Positions 62,132 through 64,000 of a stretch of 64,000 nt of DNA are shown here, in pieces. The position numbers and the translations under genes are program-made. Position 1 is the first letter of the stretch. Every line of letters begins with the position of its first letter. Below the pieces are notes generated by a model. That model had not been told where the DNA came from and searched no databases. It saw nothing but the letters and a program-made list of their open reading frames with translations. Source of the stretch: Ectothiorhodospiraceae bacterium (GTDB taxonomy: Bacteria; Pseudomonadota; Gammaproteobacteria; SZUA-152); assembly GCA_002401775.2 (NCBI GenBank), contig NVUB02000062.1, positions 1 to 64,000 on the forward strand, written 5' to 3'.

Positions 62132-64000
62132 ATGAATAAAAAAATGGAAAAATGGTACAAAAGCAGTTATATGAACAGCGCCAATGCTGCTTTTGTGGAA
62201 GCTCAATACGCCACTTATAAAACTGACCCATCGTCAGTGAGCGCCGACTGGCGTGAATTTTTCAGTACCTTACCTGAGCAGGATGAGCCTCTGGCGCAAG
62301 AGGAGGATCACCAGGCGATTCGTGATGAATTCCGACAGCTGGCTAAACAGGTGCGCAGAACTCCCCCAACATCGAGCATTGCTCAAAGCACCACCCAAAC
62401 CTGTCTTGATGCAAAGCAGGTCGCCGTTCTCCAACTGATTAATGCCTATCGGTTTCGGGGACATCAACATGCCGAGCTTGATCCCTTGATCTTACGGGAA
62501 CAGGAATTGGTACCGGAGTTGCACCCCGCCTTTCATAAACTCGCCGAAGAAGATATGGATACGGTTTTCAACACGGGTTCACTGGTCGGGGGAGATGCCG
62601 CTCCCCTGCGAGAAATTCTTGAAACGCTGCGTCGTAGTTACTGTGGGCACATCGGTGTGGAGTATATGCACATTACCGATACTCAGGAAAAACGGTGGTT
62701 GCAACAGCGCGTAGAGGGGAAGTCGGGGCATGTTGCCTTTACCAATGCGCAACGTATGGATATGCTCAAGATACTGGTGTCGGCTTCTGAGTTTGAAAAA
62801 TACCTGCACACACGCTATGTCGGGCAAAAGCGCTTTTCTCTGGAAGGCGCTGAAACACTTATTCCCATGTTGAATTTACTGGTTCAGCAAGCGGGTGAAG
62901 CTAAAGTAGCGGAAGTGGTATTGGGTATGGCGCATCGTGGCCGGCTCAATGTATTGACGAATATATTAGGCAAGGACCCGGCAAGTCTGTTCGATGAATT
63001 TGAGGGTAAGTCAAAGAGCCCCCATGAAAATGGATCGGGGGATGTGAAGTATCATCAGGGCTTTTCTTCCGATATTGAAACGGCGGGAGGGATGGTTCAT
63101 TTAGCCTTATTGTTTAACCCCTCCCATCTGGAGATTGTTGGTCCGGTTGTGGGCGGTTCAGTGCGCGCAAGGCAACACCGCCGAAAAGACAAGACGGGTA
63201 GTAAGGTATTGCCCGTATTGATTCATGGCGATGCAGCATTTTCCGGCCAGGGTGTGGTGATGGAAAATTTCAACATGTCACAGGCCAGGGGGTTTAGTAC
63301 CGGTGGTACGGTACACATTATTGTTAATAACCAAATTGGTTTTACCACCAGTAATCCCCTGGATTCACGCTCAACAACCTATTGCACCGAAGTCGCACGA
63401 ATGATTCAGGCCCCCATTTTTCATGTGAACGGTGATGACCCTGAAGCCGTCGCCCGGATCATTAAGATCGCTCTGGATTTTCGTATGGTTTATCGAAAAG
63501 ACGTGGTGGTGGATTTGCTCTGTTATCGTCGCCACGGGCATAGCGAAGCCGATGAGCCGGCGGCAACACAGCCAATGATGTATAAAAATATTCGCCAGCA
63601 TGCCCGCGTTGTACAGCTATATGCCGATTTATTGATCGATGACGGGATCGTGACCGCCGAACAAATTGATGGAATGAATCTCGCTTACCGGGATGCACTG
63701 GATAAAGGCGAAACCGTCGCGCCGAATGTCGTTAATAAAAATTATGACAAACCGTACTGGGTCAATTGGGAGCCCTATTTGAATGCCCCGGCGGATGAAG
63801 TGGTGGATACTCGTACCTCTCAACCTTATATTCAAAGCGTTGTGGATCGGCTCTACAGCCTTCCCGAAAATATTACACCCCATGCCAGTGTCAGGCGTAT
63901 TATTGATGACCGACATAAAATGGCCAAGGGGGAAGCGCCGATGGATTGGGGTTTTGCAGAAACCATTGCTTATGCCAGTCTGGTGGAAGAAGGCTACCCA
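62132..64000 (+). CDS. sucA: 2-oxoglutarate dehydrogenase E1 component (leaves the window at the right), 623 codons seen
   Basis: SucA is the thiamine-diphosphate-dependent E1 of the 2-oxoglutarate dehydrogenase complex. The N-terminus NSANAAFVEAQYATYKTDPSSVSADWREFF and the blocks RRSYCGHIGVEYMHI, GMAHRGRLNVL, HGDAAFSGQGVVMENFNMS and VNNQIGFTTSNP are canonical, as is HVNGDDPEAVARII. The thiamine-region motif reads RRHGHSEADEP, with Ser where GHNE is usual. The start at 62132 is tentative (an ATG at 62144 is possible; no strong ribosome site). No sdh genes precede it, unlike the standard sdhCDAB-sucAB order. Confidence 0.95.
   Translation, partial: MNKKMEKWYKSSYMNSANAAFVEAQYATYKTDPSSVSADWREFFSTLPEQDEPLAQEEDHQAIRDEFRQLAKQVRRTPPTSSIAQSTTQTCLDAKQVAVLQLINAYRFRGHQHAELDPLILREQELVPELHPAFHKLAEEDMDTVFNTGSLVGGDAAPLREILETLRRSYCGHIGVEYMHITDTQEKRWLQQRVEGKSGHVAFTNAQRMDMLKILVSASEFEKYLHTRYVGQKRFSLEGAETLIPMLNLLVQQAGEAKVAEVVLGMAHRGRLNVLTNILGKDPASLFDEFEGKSKSPHENGSGDVKYHQGFSSDIETAGGMVHLALLFNPSHLEIVGPVVGGSVRARQHRRKDKTGSKVLPVLIHGDAAFSGQGVVMENFNMSQARGFSTGGTVHIIVNNQIGFTTSNPLDSRSTTYCTEVARMIQAPIFHVNGDDPEAVARIIKIALDFRMVYRKDVVVDLLCYRRHGHSEADEPAATQPMMYKNIRQHARVVQLYADLLIDDGIVTAEQIDGMNLAYRDALDKGETVAPNVVNKNYDKPYWVNWEPYLNAPADEVVDTRTSQPYIQSVVDRLYSLPENITPHASVRRIIDDRHKMAKGEAPMDWGFAETIAYASLVEEGYP

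Overview
The window is a piece of a gammaproteobacterial chromosome. The evidence is a GroEL with a GGM-repeat tail, a fused proline dehydrogenase/P5C dehydrogenase (PutA), a Bat-type operon, outer-membrane phospholipase A, HAE1/MMPL exporters, two-component systems, one PEP-CTERM protein and a 2-oxoglutarate dehydrogenase E1. I cannot place it below class level with confidence; the mix resembles aquatic, free-living gammaproteobacteria. No rRNA, tRNA, CRISPR array or intact insertion sequence was seen.

Layout. 0-1.9 kb: end of groES, then groEL and a bidirectional terminator. 1.9-22 kb: an AT-rich accessory stretch with a membrane fatty-acid/sterol hydroxylase, a tiny PEP-CTERM protein, a haem-type (CxxCH) periplasmic protein and a 2455-residue secreted subtilase built of PKD and CARDB repeats. 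It ends in a minus-strand cluster: DUF3313 lipoprotein, a fusion of a periplasmic-binding domain to a TolC channel, HlyD-type adaptor, RND pump, membrane AlbA/Schlafen-type protein, phospholipase A (pldA). 22.2-29.4 kb: six overlapping genes moxR-DUF58-DUF4381-batA-batB/C-batD. 29.4-34.2 kb: a decayed island with radC and Rpn-nuclease remnants, three intact toxin-antitoxin pairs (dinJ-yafQ, yefM-yoeB, hicAB), two broken antitoxins, and two families of dispersed direct repeats, one carrying a copied yafQ 3' end.

34.2-45 kb: small envelope proteins, an AhpD-like gene divergent from an AraC regulator, putA, a LysR regulator divergent from a pirin, a frameshifted nitroreductase, and a RES-Xre toxin-antitoxin pair with its operator. 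45.4-48.8 kb: a PstS-like binding protein, a porin and a chemoreceptor gene interrupted by an in-frame stop. 49-54.1 kb: TetR, an MMPL-type RND exporter, a LolA-like protein and an outer-membrane barrel, a self-contained envelope transport set. 54.4-61.5 kb: a signalling block with a PhnD-like binding protein, a sensor kinase with an unusual insertion in its dimerisation domain, a double-receiver response regulator and a GGDEF-EAL protein. The last three genes all appear to start at TTG. 61.5-64 kb: a 666-base intergenic region with several short repeat arrays, then sucA running off the end.

The most unusual items are the binding-domain/TolC fusion operon ending in phospholipase A, the toxin-antitoxin island with its repeats, the kinase insertion, and the six-fold TTAAC array upstream of sucA. 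None is proven to be a new system; each comes with a test.
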